A stretch of DNA of 64,000 nt from Welwitschia mirabilis (GCA_051453625.1 JBOZIK010000001.1:88607629-88671628); one strand, 5' to 3'; counted from the first letter of the stretch, positions 37,391 through 51,500 are shown. Numbers and translations: made by a program. Notes: generated by a model not told the origin, from the sequence alone.

Positions 37391-39779
37391 AAACTATTCC
37401 ATATTTTTTAAAAATATTAATTTCAATATCTTGGTTTGGGTACAACATATTTGAATATAAATCATAATAAACCTACAGTCTAAGTACATACATATGAATA
37501 TTAGATATATTACATATTCATCATTGTTCTATGAATTATTGTTTATTATCCTTTTCATTAAAAAAAAAGTTAGAATTATATGGAATAGGTATTTAAAAAT
37601 TATTGAATATAAATCATAATCAACTTATAGTCTAAGTATGTACATATTAGTATTAGACGTGTCACATATCCTTCATTATTCTATGGATTATTTTTTATTA
37701 TGTTTTTCATTGAAAGATAAGTTAGAATTACATGGAATAGATATCTAAAAATTAAAACATGAAATAAGGATTATTCTATAACCAAGATTATCAAAATTTA
37801 ATTTTTGTTATGCTAATAAAGAAAACATGTAACTTTTTATTTTTTAAATCTTTTAGAAAAGAAAAACATAAGGGTAGATCTAGTAGAAGTGAAATTCATG
37901 TTATCCATGATGTATGATGTGATGAAATGAATAGCTAGTATGATTTTCATATAATCAGAACAAAATATGTATTGACTAGTAAACACAGGAAAGCTCTACT
38001 CCTTTGAGATCATCTCTCATCATGGTCTAGTCTTATAAAGCTAGAAAGATGGGTCTCTTTAAACTTTAATGTTAACTTCATTTAGACATTTTGGTATAAT
38101 GATATTGATACTTTGTCAATACTCAATAATACTTGATCTATTGATTTTAATTATAATATTTCTTTTAATATTTTCTCTCATCTTTGAAAGACTCTTGTCC
38201 CTTCTAAAATTTTATGCTTCTTATACTCTCTACTTCAAGATGATTAAATAAAGGACCTTATATATGGCAAAGCTATAGAATTTAGGAAGATTAAAGTAAA
38301 TAACCTATTTCCAATAAATAATAGAACTAGATTGGGATATCAATAGCTAATCCAAGGAGATTAATAATCTAAGTCTCAAATTTTTTTAAAATGAGAGGCA
38401 AATCTAGGAATTCCATAAAATAAGAAACATGATAATGTGCAAAACCATTAATATCAAAATTCAATTTTCATTATCAAAATATTAAGATATTGTACTAATT
38501 AACCAACATATGCTATGACATAGCTTTCTCTATCACAAAGGTCTCTAAAACTCAACTAGTATAAGAACAAAAGTATTTTACATATGAGGCTACAATATCA
38601 TCATATGGAAAAATGAAACTAATATTTCCTAAGAAAGACATCAATCTTAGAGATAACCCAATATTTCCTAGAAAAAAAGCTAAAAAAAATATTGCAAATA
38701 AATATTAGGATGACATTCCTTAAGTAAATCATTAATCAAAAGAAAATCAAAATGCATACCTTTTATTTTATCCTTTGGATTATATGGTGAGGCTCCTTGG
38801 GAGTTATATTCAACCCTATTTATAACATTTGAATCCCTCATGCAAAGGATGAAATTATGATTTAAACATCATTTCATGTAACACAAACACGTACATATGC
38901 ATATAGGTAGGAATTGATTAATATTTAAAAATATATCAAATAAAGCTAAATTCATCTCTTATTTTATGAGAGTGTAATAAATTTTTAAACTAAAATATAA
39001 GTAGAAATTAAGACATCATAAATAGCAAGAGAATAAAATTATAATAAGAGATAATGATTCTAATGTACCTAGGATGAAATCTATTTAAATGATTTTAAGA
39101 AGTAATATGTATGTTTTAACCTAAAATGTTAGGGTCCACAAGTTTAGAGATAAGTAATAAGTTTGCATAAGACTACTTTCCATTCCTTAAACCATTTTTT
39201 GAAAAAATAAAATAATGTGTAAAATGTAAAAAAAAAGACATACCATGTTAATTACTGCTTATGTAAGCAGTGATTAAGTGAAGAACCACATAATCCTCTA
39301 AGAATATAAAAGCCACATTTAGATCACTAAAGAAACAAAGGATTACTTTATTTTACAATTTAAAATAACATAACATACAAGAAAAAGATCTATCACTTTC
39401 AAAAGAAGAAATTAAAGTTTTTTCATATATAATCTTATGAAGACCAAAGGTAACTGTATATGAACCATAGAATGAGTTCTTATCTTATTTTCTATTAAGA
39501 AGAGAATTTAAATTTTTATAGAATCGTACATTTAAAGATAAAAGGAAAGTTTCAAATGATGGATACTTAATCCTTATGCCATCTGAAAATGAGTATTAAA
39601 TGTTTATGTATTAAAAAATACTAAGGGGCTATAATAACTTTAAATTTATATTTTGTAACTTATTTTTCAAGAAAACTTTCTTCATCATTTTTATAAAGTG
39701 GTTAAGTCTATAAATAATTATACAACTAGATGGTAGTTAAAGAAAATAATCAATAGTTATTACCTTTTCAACAATAGTA

Positions 39780-40740
39780 CATGTTAATATTTAAAAACAT
39801 TGGACTCTTAACTTCCTATGAAATCAAAAGTTTAACAAAAATTTTGAAATGTTATCCTGTTTTTTATTTAATTTTTATTTTAAAAAGAAAAACAATATCA
39901 TTTTGGAGATATATTCATAGTAAAACAATGCTCTTGTGTATTTTTAGTTATGAGTTCTATTCTTAAAACGCTCCTTCAATATAAAACTAAAAGAAAAAAT
40001 AATTTAAAAAATTTAAAAAATATTAAAGCATTTTTAAGACTGGTATGTGAAACTTAAAAATTTTACTAATAGTTTCTTTCTAAAGGGATGGCAACCATGA
40101 TCATCCAAATAAATGGTTTAATTATACCAAGGCATCCTAGTATGCCAAGCAAGGCATGATTTAATTATACTCAACTTGTATTAAGAAAAAGTATACTCAA
40201 CATATATGGAAGAGATATAATTAGGCAAATATAACTTGATGTTGATAATAGAAATAAGTGGTACAATTCTTAAAAAAAAGTTTCTCTTATCAACATTATA
40301 TTGGTGAAAGAAGCATTTCATTATTGGAATCTCATTTTAATAGATGCATAATAGGCTACTAGATTTATCGTGTAATAGTTATGGCCTTTTCAACAAGAAT
40401 AAATATTCATATTCAGAGATATAGGATTCTATTGTTTTGTGAAATTAAAATTTTTACAAAATTATAAAATGTAAACTTATTTTTATATAGCTTATGTTTT
40501 GAAAACAAAAAGAACTAAAAAAAATACTAAAGATGTTTTAATGCGGGGATGTCAAATTTAAAAATTTTAGTGATAGTACCTTCCTAAAATCATAGCCATA
40601 ATGATCATCAAATAAATAATTTACTTATACCCAAAGCATCATAGCATGTGAAGTAAGGGATATAAAGGTTTAAACCAATAATATCCTAAATAAAAGGCAA
40701 TTATCCTCCTAGTTAAACTATTATTTATTTTTACAAGTTA
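39780..40740. repeat. Two diverged direct repeats, related to a copy near 51.8-52.1 kb
   Basis: Segments from about 39,770 and about 40,385 share, in order, TTTTCAACAA, a TTTTGTGAAATTAAAA-like stretch, and TTAAAAATTTTAGTGATAG-like sequence followed by a CATGATCATCCAAATAAATG-like end. A third relative lies at about 51,830-52,090. I take them as parts of an old LTR or other dispersed repeat. No coding content. Confidence 0.45.
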
Positions 40741-43479
40741 GGAAATATATTCTAAGTCATAGAAAACCCCTTCTTATATTGTAAAAAAATGTGAAATTAT
40801 AAGCATTACTAACAAGAAATGCATCACAAGTTACCATTAAGCTAATGCATTCCCCTTGTCCTTATAATACTTGAGCATTATTGAAACCAAAATATCGATG
40901 TATAAGAAAATATAACTAAAAGATAAAACAATAATGCATGAATTGTAAAAGAAGGAAAATTTTATTTATATGTTCAGGATAAATGTCATAAGTATCTTCT
41001 AGACTTATCTAAGAATGTAGAGGTTCATATTAAAAAAATTATACTCAACATATACAGGAGAAAAATAACTAAGCATATTCAAACTGATATTACCAATATA
41101 GATTATAATAGAATGAGTGACCAGAATATTAAATCTTTATTCTTTTATNNNNNNNNNNNNNNNNNNNNNNNNNNNNNNNNNNNNNNNNNNNNNNNNNNNN
41201 NNNNNNNNNNNNNNNNNNNNNNNNNNNNNNNNNNNNNNNNNNNNNNNNAAGGGATATAAAGGTTTAAACCAATAATATCCTAAATAAAAGGCAATTAACC
41301 TCCTCGTTAAACTACTATTTATTTTTACAAGTTAGGAAATATCTTCTAAGTCATAGAAAACCCCTTTTTATATTGTAAAAGAATGTGAAATTATAAGCAT
41401 TACTAACAAGACATGCATCGCAGGTTACCATTAAGCTAATGCATTCCCCTTGTCCTTATACTACTTGAGCATTATTGAAACAAAAATATCGATGTATAAG
41501 AAAATATAACTAAAAGATAAAACAATAATGCATAAATTGTAAAAAAAGGAAAATTTTATGTATATGTTCAGGTTAAATGTCATAAGTATCTTCTAGACTT
41601 ATCTAGGAATGTAGAGGTTCGTATTAAAAAAATTATACTCAACATATATAAAAGAGAAATGACTAAGCATATTCAAACTGATATTACCAATATAGATGAT
41701 AATAGAATGAGTGACTAGAATATTAAAACTTTGTTCTTTTATCAATATTCAATTACTGAGAAAAATCATTTATGATTGGAATCTAGTTCTACTAGATGCA
41801 TAAGAGGATACTAGATTCATCTTGTAGTAAGGCATGAAAAATTGATTTAGCATTTAACATAAACAAATACTATGTAACTTGATATTATTACTAGAAGTCA
41901 TATAATTTATTCATTTTTATTTATGTCATTTTTCTAAAGAATAATACTTTGTGTGTAGCTTGAATTACATATCATGATGGCATTTAATAGCTTTTGTAAT
42001 GGTGTACTCATAGATTGGATTACTTCATCAAGGTATAAGATGATTAACATAGTACTATGATTAAAAAAATTGGTATAGTTAGATTACTTATCTAAGTAAA
42101 TTTAAATACCAATGCTTCTTTGATGTATAATACTATAGTAAAGATAGATGTTTTAAGGCAATAACTTTACCTTTTAAAATAAACATGCAACTTGTACATT
42201 GCATTGATTATCTTTACTATTGAAATTTATTATCAGATGTTGTATGTTTTCTGTGTACATTGCATTTTGATCTATCATGAAGAAAAGTCTTAATTAGTAA
42301 TTTTAAAGACAAAGACAATTATCAAGAAATGTTGACATGACTTCATTAAATCATGCATACATGTATCATTTACTCTTTTATTTTGATGGAAGATAATCGT
42401 TCATGGAATATTTCAAAAATCAATGAACAAATAATGTTAAATTCAATAAGTGATGTTTTATTTATTATATTTCACCATATATATGTATATTAATGAAGTT
42501 AATATCTCTAGTTTCTATCACTAGGGATATGGCTCAAGATGTATCACAATAAACCTCATGATAAATGACATACAAATAATGCTATGAAATCATATCATCG
42601 TATTCTAAAAGATAAGTACTTAAATGATCATAAAAAGAATTTTTAATGTATTGGTTTATATGATCTTTCTAAAAAGATAAATTGTATTATTGAAAAGTCA
42701 TGAGGCTTAAATAAGTACGACTTTTAAGAAAATAAAAGAACATATGAAGATAAAAAACTATGTAATAGAGATTTAAAGTTTAAAGTAATTAATAAAAATC
42801 CATATTAAAACTAATAATAAAAATAAAATTTATTATTACATCTATAAGATCCTAGGGATGTATTAATTAGAAGATATGTAAATGACATGAGCCTAAAGAT
42901 GTTACTTATAAAATTACCAAGAATTTTAAGTAAAACATGAAATAATACATCTAAATTAAAGATTCATATCAACATGAAACTAAAATTTTAGCACTCATGA
43001 AAGGTCTTAAATCACCCTTTAGTCATAAACATAGCAATAAATGGATCATTTGAGAGTGAATTTTAAAAATAAAAGAGGAAAAAAAAGAAATTTCTTTATT
43101 ACAACTTCAAGTTATGAAAAATTTTGAGATAATATAAGGCACAGGAGGCTAGTATACTATCATAAAATCTAATTTATCTTTTAGCTTTTGGATCTAAATA
43201 CTATAATTTATTACCTACTATTAATAAGCAATAAGATATAAACTATGATAGATTAAAATTTTTAGATGATTTAATAAAATAAGAATATAAAATATTAATT
43301 TAGAGAAAACTACTTTCAATGAATTTTACACATAGTTAAAATGTTAGAGGATTAAAAGACTAATAATAGTGTATCCTTGTATTAAATTGTAATTTTACCC
43401 AAAAAAAGGAGGGAAGTCTTATGATATCAATTTTTAGACAAAAATTTTATCAGTTATAATCAAAATATTATGCTATAGC

Positions 43480-44400
43480 TTAACTTTTTACATAATTCTC
43501 AAGCTTTGAAAGAAAGGTATAGCTAGTAATCTCAAATGAATAAATTAAGGAACTTATTATAGAATAGTTAATCCTAATTATCATTAGCTCTTAACAAGTG
43601 TAAATGTAGTCATAGGTTATAAAGGTCTATGATAGGATTTTGAATAAGAATTTGGATAAAAAGGGATTGAAAAAGAAATATAAATAAAAATATAATTTAT
43701 TAAACAATCCCAAGAGAAGTTAAAAATATAATCATAAGCACAATTAAATTCATAGATGAGTGAGGAATTATGTATTATAAATTTTAAAAGTCATGCAAGC
43801 GCTAATATTTAGAATTAGTGAAATGTACTATTTCATAATCAATAATCATAATTATAGCAATATTAAAAGAAATAAATAAATCCAATCATAGATTAAAGTG
43901 TCTTCATTAGTAATGCAAACACTATAGCAAGTAACAATTTAGCATATACAAATACTTTGGCTTAACAACCTAGGTATCTAATGAATCAATCATTTCGTCA
44001 TACTCAAGAAAGAAGAAGAAAGACTTAGAACCTCAACATGAGATAATCCCTCATCATAGCCATATGAATTCTAATCTACAATGATAAAGTTTGGATGGGA
44101 TTTAAATTGAATGAATTAATGGATTGCTTAATGATCAATTCTTCAGGTACACTTTTCTTTTATAGCCTTCCCTAAGGTTGTAGATTAAATTAGTACATTG
44201 TTATTACTCACATATGATCATTCATGATTCTCCTTTGGTTGTAAGATTTAGGTATTTAATCATTAGTTACCTTAAGCTCCTATTTAGTGCTTTAATTAAC
44301 AGATAAACCTTAGCTTTAAAATAAATGGTTAATCTAATAATCTATACTATTTTTTACAACCCACTCCTTCTAAGACCAATTTCTCCTAAGAACATCAATT
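43480..44400. repeat. Old dispersed repeat, partner of 48.6-49.8 kb
   Basis: Several blocks match the region after 48,600 in the same order: one near 43,570 (TAATCCTAATTATCATTAGC versus TAATCCTAATGATCATTCTC), one near 43,825 (ATAATCATAATTATAGCAAT versus GTAGTCATAATTATATCAAT) and one near 43,910 (GCAAACACTATAGCAAG versus GAAAACACTATAATAAA). The two copies flank the LTR element at 44,822-48,543, so they could be older LTRs into which it inserted, but ends were not found. Confidence 0.4.
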
Positions 44401-44821
44401 ATGTTAATCCCTTTAGCTTGTTTGACTCTAATGCAATCTAGGTAGCTCAAAGTGATTCATAAATAAAACATCATTGATTATTCCTTTTTACTAATGTTTT
44501 TAAAAATTAAAGATATAAATTGATTAATAATAAATATTATTTGTAACATTAGAAAATATTATTTACTAAAATTTAAGGAATTAAATATTTAAAACTTTAA
44601 TTGTAAAAATTCTAGTAGAATGTAATTTAATAAAGGTAAAATCTAACATAGCTAACCTAAAGTGAACTCTTCATAGATTTAAGCTCCTATGCTTCAAATT
44701 CTCTTAGCTTTTATAAAATAAAAAACATTTTTGTAATTTGCATAGTGGTCAGTATAAAACAAAATTTAAAAAATTTTCTAAAAAAGAAATTAATGTTAAT
44801 GAGCCAAGAAATACTAATTAT

Positions 44822-45180
44822 TAAAGGATTTGAAACCCAGTTTGTAGAAATAAAAGATAGCTAGGCACCCACAAAACATGGAGAAAATATCATGCATAAA
44901 AATAACAAATATGGAGGTTGTAGAACTTGGCCATGCTAGAGACAACGGCTAGGCATATTTTTCATTATCTTTTAAATCAAATTTATATATGACTTTGTAT
45001 CAAGCTACTCCACATTTTTTTCATTTAGATCCATCTTTTATAGATCTATTCTTATCATATCTTTGACTCAATCTTGCCTAATGTTTATCTCTCCCTTTTT
45101 TAGTTTTGAATACCTCTTATTTGTTTCAAATTTATCCAACTTAAAAATGTTAGCATTATATATACTTAAATATCCTAATA
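44822..45180 (-). repeat. 3' LTR of the small LTR element
   Basis: 359 bp, matching 48173-48543; shared blocks include CAAATTTATCCAA and ATGCATAAAAATAACAAAT. The terminal CA has become TA in this copy (CCTAATA versus CCCAACA). Confidence 0.78.
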
Positions 45181-45192
45181 ATTACCCCCTTA
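45181..45192 (-). other. Polypurine tract of the small LTR element
   Basis: Minus strand TAAGGGGGTAAT lies directly before the LTR, at the position of the plus-strand primer. Confidence 0.65.
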
Positions 45193-45779
45193 ATGACAAC
45201 ATTTTATGCACCCTCTTAACGTATGCACAGTTTGATTTCATGTTATACATCATTTACAAGTTACATATCATCTTTATGAAGACGTTGAAAGGTCAGTTAT
45301 GTTCTCCTTTTAATTCTTAAAATTATTAAGGAATTCTTTTAACATGGTCTTAAGGACTTTTTCTTTAGCCCTTTTTCACACTACCTCCTCCTTTTGTAGA
45401 GTAAAACACAAGCCATGTGCTACTAGTACACCATTTTCGTACTTTGGACTACACATTTCACTCAAGCTTCTTTACCTTAAAGATACATTCATGCCTTTGG
45501 CATCTCAAAATTTCCAACTCCTTTACATTTGAAAAATAAACAAATTCAAAAGAGGAATTGTAAGGTGCCTTTTTCACATTCTAGACCACCTTTATAACTA
45601 ACATATCATATAGGGATAATAGGAAATAACATATAAAAATGGGCACATCTTAGTATGAGAAATCTATTTTTTAGTATTTTCATCATTTCACTCCCTTCAT
45701 AAAAAAGTAATTTGGTTTAATTTATCAAAAAATAAATCTATGTTTTAGGTTAGTAATTTGAATGATAGAATTAAAGGCA

Positions 45780-47575
45780 CTAGAAGTAAAGCTGAGTTGA
45801 TCTTTGGTTTACTTCTTGAGAAGTTAAACACTCCATTAAAGAAACTTATTAGATTTAACTTCATCACCAAAGATGCGTTGATATAGATCCTTATCTTNNN
45901 NNNNNNNTGTGGTAGCAAGTAGGATGGCCTTCCCTATTAAAGCTGTGCATGAACACGATGCCTCAGAGATCCTCCTCCATTCCCACATCCCCATTAAGAA
46001 TGTCATCCACTTCAAATCACTTTCTCCATTAGCTAGTCTTCCTTAACATGTTGAATGCCTCATTCATCTTAAACTCTAACTCTTTTAGAAACTTCATTAG
46101 CATCACATTAGTGTGCTCACTCCCTTTGCTTGGCAAAAATAACACACCTTATAACACATTGTTTTCATCAACCATCACCTCTGGTACTACCTTGGCCTCC
46201 TCTTCCTTTTCTTCCACCTCTACAATAACCCTTTTCTGAGCTATCACCTCAAATGATGTGCCTATCACTATTGTTATTTTTGGTGTCCCCTAAATTTTAA
46301 CATCTTCCTTATTTATTTATTTCTTTTCTTTAGAAAACATTACAACCTCCTTAGCCTTTTTTTTTTTTTTAGTGCAAAAACCACTATTTAAAGAACTACT
46401 AAATTTGCCTGGGTCAACAAAATCCTTGGCCTGGGGGTAGATGGTTTTTTCGTCTATCACAAGCAGTGANNNNNNNNNNNNNNNNNNNNNNNNNNNNNNN
46501 NNNNNNNNNNNNNNNNNNNNNNNNNNNNNNNNNNNNNNNNNNNNNNNNNNNNNNNNNNNNNNNNNNNNNTAGTATTTTCATCATTTCACTCCCTTCATAA
46601 AAAAGTAAATTGGTTTAATTTATCGAAATATAAATGTATTTTTTAGGTTAGTAATTTGAATGATAGAATTGAAGCCACCAGAAGTAAAGCTAAGGTGATC
46701 TTTAGTTTACTTCTTAAGAAGTTAAACACTCCATCAAAGAAACTTATTAGATCTAGCTTCATCACCAAAGATGCATTGATATAGATCCTTGTCTTGTAAC
46801 ATGCCATAGATGTTATAGTAAGCAAGATGGCCTTCCCTATTAAAGTTGTGCATAAACACAATGCCTCAGAGATCCTCCTCCATTCCCACATCCCCATTAA
46901 GAATGTCGTCCACTCCAAATCACTTCACCATTAGCTAGTCTTTCTCAACATGTTGAATGCCTCATTCATCTTAAACTCTTATGCCTTTAGGAACTTCATT
47001 AGCATTACATTAGTGTGCTCACTTCCTTTTCTTGGCAAAAATGACACATCTTATAACTCATTGTTTTCATCAATCATCACCTCTGGTACTACCTTGGCTT
47101 CCTCTTCCTTTTCTTCCACCTCTGCAACAATCCTTTTCTGAGCTATTATCTCAAATGATGTGCCTATTCACTATTGTTATTTTCGGTGTCCCCTAAATTT
47201 TGACATCTTCCTTCTTCATTTCTTTCTTTCCTTTAGAAAACATGATAACCTCCTTAACCTTGTTTTTTTTTTGTGCAAAAACCACTATTTCAAGAACTAC
47301 TTAATTTGCCTTGATCAATAAAATCCTTGGCCTTGGATTAGATGGTTTTTTCTTCTATCACAAGCATTGAAATAATTCCCTTATTTTTAGTCTCTTTTCC
47401 CTTTATAGGTTCTTTCTTCTTAGGCCCTTCTACAGGTTCATTTTTCTTAGGTCTTCGATCATGTAATGTAGGACTCTTATGTGGATTCAATGTCTTCAAT
47501 GGACCATTTTTCAAAAATCTTGATGAAACTTGCACTTCATGTCAATTAATAGAAAATGATATTTTCTATTAATAG
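45780..47575 (-). pseudogene. Unrecognised coding relic inside the small LTR element (two near-identical copies at a gap)
   Basis: A 91-codon minus-strand ORF at 46643-46918 includes MGMWEWRRISEALCLCTTLI, and the same peptide can be read, with a few changes, near 45,920-46,010. Another 65-codon minus-strand ORF at 47338-47535 is rich in Lys, Pro and Glu (KKNEPVEGPKKKEPIKGKET). The composition suggests a degraded protein of the element rather than random AT-rich DNA, but I cannot assign a family. Plus-strand ORFs at 46048-46239 and 46950-47141 are the two gap-flanking copies of one antisense reading. Confidence 0.4.
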
Positions 47576-48158
47576 CACACTAAATCATATGTAGAATATT
47601 TTCAAAAAATTAGATTTTAAACAATTCTCTAAATTGATGTAGCTTAAATTTGATGTCTATAAGAGAGAAATGGACTCAAGTTAACAAGTTCTCTTTGAAG
47701 CTTCACCATGGGATGAAAGACTAGCAAATGAAAACATTAAATGAAAATGATCCTGGAATTACATGTCTCTAATGCTTTCCATCTTCTACTTCATTATTAA
47801 TAACTTAACATAATATCCTTGTCCTCTTAGATAATATTTTGTCAACTAACTTCTTAAAGATGTAAGGAAATTCATAGAAATCAAATATTAGTATGAGCAA
47901 GAAGATTACTACAATAGTAAAATCTAAAGTGTCACTAGGATCTAAATAGTTTTTGATGATATTTTATGTTAGGATGTCTACAATATTCTTCTATGTGATT
48001 TCATTACATTGTGTTACATTACATCAATTTTTCTTCTCCTTTTCCAATTATGGATACATCATGAATGATCTTTCCTTTCTCCTTCCCATACAGTAGGCTA
48101 AATTTTAATGAAAATCTTATGGATTTAAGATTTTGTGATTAAGAGATCTCATATCTTA

Positions 48159-48170
48159 GCTCTGATACCA
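48159..48170 (-). other. Primer binding site of the small LTR element
   Basis: Plus strand GCTCTGATACCA, two bases from the LTR. On the minus strand it is TGGTATCAGAGC, complementary to the end of initiator tRNA-Met. Confidence 0.85.
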
Positions 48171-48172
48171 TT

Positions 48173-48543
48173 TGAAGCTTTTGAAACCTAGTTTGTAGAG
48201 ATGGAAGAGATGTAAGCACTCACAAAACATTAAGAAAATGCTATGCATAAAAATAACAAATCTATTTCATCAAATATGGATGCCCTATCCCCTAGTCATG
48301 CTAGGGACAATGGTTGAGCACATTTTTCATTAGCTTTTATATCAAATTTATACATGATTTTGCAATAAGTTACTCCATAGTTTTCTCATCTAGATCCATC
48401 TTTTATGGATTTATTCTTATCATATCTTTACTCAGCCTTCCCTAATGTTCATCTCTTCTTTTTTGAGTTTTGATATCTCTTATTTGTTTCAAATTTATCC
48501 AAAATAAAAATGTTGGCATTACATATATTTAAATATCCCAACA
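48173..48543 (-). repeat. 5' LTR of the small LTR element
   Basis: 371 bp, plus strand TGAAGCTTTTGAAACC at the inner end and CCCAACA at the outer end. Pairs with 44822-45180. Confidence 0.8.
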
Positions 48544-48548
48544 ATTGT

Positions 48549-51500
48549 AATCTTTAATAATAGCATCAAAAACTTAATATACCTTACTAATTGTTATATA
48601 TTATAATATTTGAATGTTATGTCCTAGAAATCAAGATATGGATAGTAATTTCACTATTTACAAGAACTAGGATGTTATATTAGTATATGTAATCCTAATG
48701 ATCATTCTCTCTTAAGAACTATAAGGGAATTTAATGGCTCATAAAGCTTTCGGTTGTTATAGGAGGGTCCAATTAATATTTAAATAAAAGAATTTAAAAG
48801 AAAGGAATCAAGAGATTAAGATATTAAAGAGATTTTCCTCCTAGAAATCAAGAATCATTATTCATAAAATAAGCTACTAAGTAAGCCTAAGCTAAGATAA
48901 ATATATTACATATCATACAGAAAAGATCATAGATAAGAAATAAAATATTTACTATAGACTTTAAATATCTATGAAAGTAATGGCTTAGGAAATAATTCAT
49001 CTTACAATGAAATTTTAAAAAAACATGGGGATAGCATAAGAAATGTTATGAAAACTAAAATATTTATCATCTAAATCCTAATAACACACTAAAGGAAGTA
49101 ACTTCAAATGACTAACATAAAACAACATTTAAAATGGACTATTGCATAACTAGTAGTCATAATTATATCAATAATTAAATAAAACATAAATCTTATTACA
49201 AATAAAAGTGCATTTACCAATGATGAAAACACTATAATAAATAGAAATTTAGTATAGAATAAACTCTTAATCTTATCAAGATAGATGCCTTATGACATCA
49301 TAATTTCTTTATACCAAGGGAGGGAGAAAAGAGGCTTAAAATCTCTAGATGAGATAAATCCTTAAGTTGGACTCTGTATTAAATGAATATATACTTATTA
49401 TGTTCACATTAATAACAAATTTTCAATGATAATTTTTCTTAGGCTATAGGATTTATATATGTAATCCTCCATATTTATAAGATATTCTTTCATACTTCAA
49501 CTAATAAACTAATTTTGGGTCATGTTGTAATGTTAATTTATTAATAAATATTCTATTTAGCAATTCATTTTATTTAGGGTCCATTCCTCCTAAAAAAATT
49601 AATAACACTAGTAGTTTAGATGGTGGTGCTAATTCTCCTAGGTAGTTTCACTTTTATGAAAGTTTGAAAACTCATAATGATCTATTATTAAGACTTAAGC
49701 ATTACTCATTTTTAATAACATTTCAAAACTTGTAAGGATGAAAGTTTGCTAATGAAAATTCTATAATAAACATGGTATTTATAGCCTTAAAATATATTAT
49801 ATACTAAAGTTCAAGGGACCTAACATATGTTAAAACTCAACTATAAATAAACTTTTGGAATTAAAAAAAAATAGAGGAAAAGTGATTGGCTAGAAAATTA
49901 TTAATGGATAAAAGATCTTTAATAATATAATCATAAAATTTTAAGAATGAAATTTTAAGAAATTATTATTACCTTTAAGGAATCTATAAAATTCCTTTCA
50001 TAACTTATCCTTTATCTTATCCTAGGAGATTTACTTTTGATAAGACTTCTTTACCTTCAAAAATATTCTATCATCATTTAGCATAATGAGATCTAGCTAA
50101 GATTTCTATTCTAAATTATCAAAAGAATTATGTTATAAAAGTTAATTCTTTACTTTGATTTTTTTTTAAATTTAGTTTTAATTTAAATTTTTTTGTTTTC
50201 CCCCTTTAGGCGAAAATTCTTTATCAAGCCATTGAGCATAATTTCTAAATTTGCACATATTTTTATGTCATCATTTAATTCAACATGTATTACAAGTAGG
50301 TATTGGCTTCATATTCTATACTAATTGAATAATATTACTAATTATCACTTCAACAAATGTTTCTTTTACTTACCAAAAAAACCCCTTATTCTCAAACCTA
50401 AGAAGAATTAGTAAAGGAGACATAAATATTAATGAGAAAATGATTAGAAATAGTAGCATCTACATAAAATTTAATTTTCTCATTAATATTTTGAAAGTAT
50501 GAATTAAAAAATTAAAACTTATCCAATTTGTAAAAAATATGCTTTGATCCTCTATGACAATTACACTACTAAACTTGATAAAATCTTAAAAATGGATGTC
50601 ATGTATTTTATTTAAATTATTTTATGAAATAATAAATTCTCCTGAATAATCTAAGGAACATCTAAGAAAAAGAGAAGATTACCTTAAACTTTGATCTTTC
50701 TCAAGAGTTTTTTTCAAAGCATACAGATTAGAAATACCAATAGTGTCAAAGATCCTTTAGACAATAGCCAAATGACTCTTCTGTAATGACCAAATCCAAA
50801 ATCTAAGATGTTAACGCTTCACTTCCTATTTATTAAAATTTCTACTTGTTCTTTATTACTCTTAAAGATCTCTAGAAGCTTACTAAGAAAAATAATAATT
50901 AGATCTAAAGTTCTAGTTTCTTGTAACAAGATAAAATCAAGTATCAATTATTAATTTGAAATAAAATCTTTAAAAATCTTAAATCAGAGCCTATCTATAA
51001 TGTCCTAAACATTTCATGACAGGGTTATCATTGTTACCAGAGGAGTAAGTCCCCTATCTTATTTCTTGTATCATCCTCAAATTTTTTTTTAAAATCATTA
51101 ATAGAAGAAAAAAATATTATTCACTAATGGAGTATTGAAATTAAAATTAATTCACAGTGAATATGGGAGTTGTGTTAATTTTTAGTGGACTTGACTATCT
51201 TTGTAACTATTATTTATTACACTAAACCAAATATAATCCTTTTATTTCTACATTTGAATTAATAGTATCATAATATTAAATTCCCTAGGAAGAAAGGATC
51301 ATTTTATCCATTAATTTTCTTTTGAAGTTTAGGAAAGATTTACCATTAGATCAAAAAGAATCTAAGTCCCTATAAATGTAGGTAAAAATGAATTAAGTGC
51401 TAAAAATGTAGCAAATCTATTTCCCCAATTTAAAATTATTGTTTCTCCTAATCCTTTTTCTAATTTAATTCTAGATAATAATACATTGTCTGGTTGTCTT

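Larger units (their letters stand above)
35847..44821. other. AT-rich degraded repeat DNA, no gene seen
   Basis: About 9 kb without a credible coding exon. It holds tRNA-like modules near 36.7 and 37.3 kb, an internally repeated segment at 39.8-40.7 kb, one gap at 41149-41248 with the sequence from about 40,660 repeated after it, and an old repeat from about 43.5 kb that has a partner beyond 48.6 kb. A stretch near 37,990-38,040 (GATCATCTCTCATCATGG) resembles one near 52,690, hinting at shared LTR ancestry. Confidence 0.55.
44822..48543 (-). mobile_element. Small non-autonomous-looking LTR retroelement
   Basis: LTRs at 44822-45180 and 48173-48543 align throughout. The right LTR is preceded, two bases away, by a perfect primer site, so the element reads on the minus strand; a G-rich tract adjoins the left LTR. 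Flanking 5-mers are ATTAT and ATTGT, a plausible target duplication with one transition. The interior, about 3.0 kb in the assembly, contains a near-duplicate around the gap at 46470-46569 and a 10-N gap at 45898, so the true length is probably nearer 2.3 kb. I found no protease, integrase or reverse transcriptase motif. It may be a TRIM/LARD-like passenger or a deletion derivative. Confidence 0.78.

Noticed and set aside
47342-47572. 76-codon plus-strand ORF overlapping a 65-codon minus-strand ORF
   Set aside because: Lies inside the small LTR element; the minus-strand reading has the element's orientation, and neither is a cellular gene.
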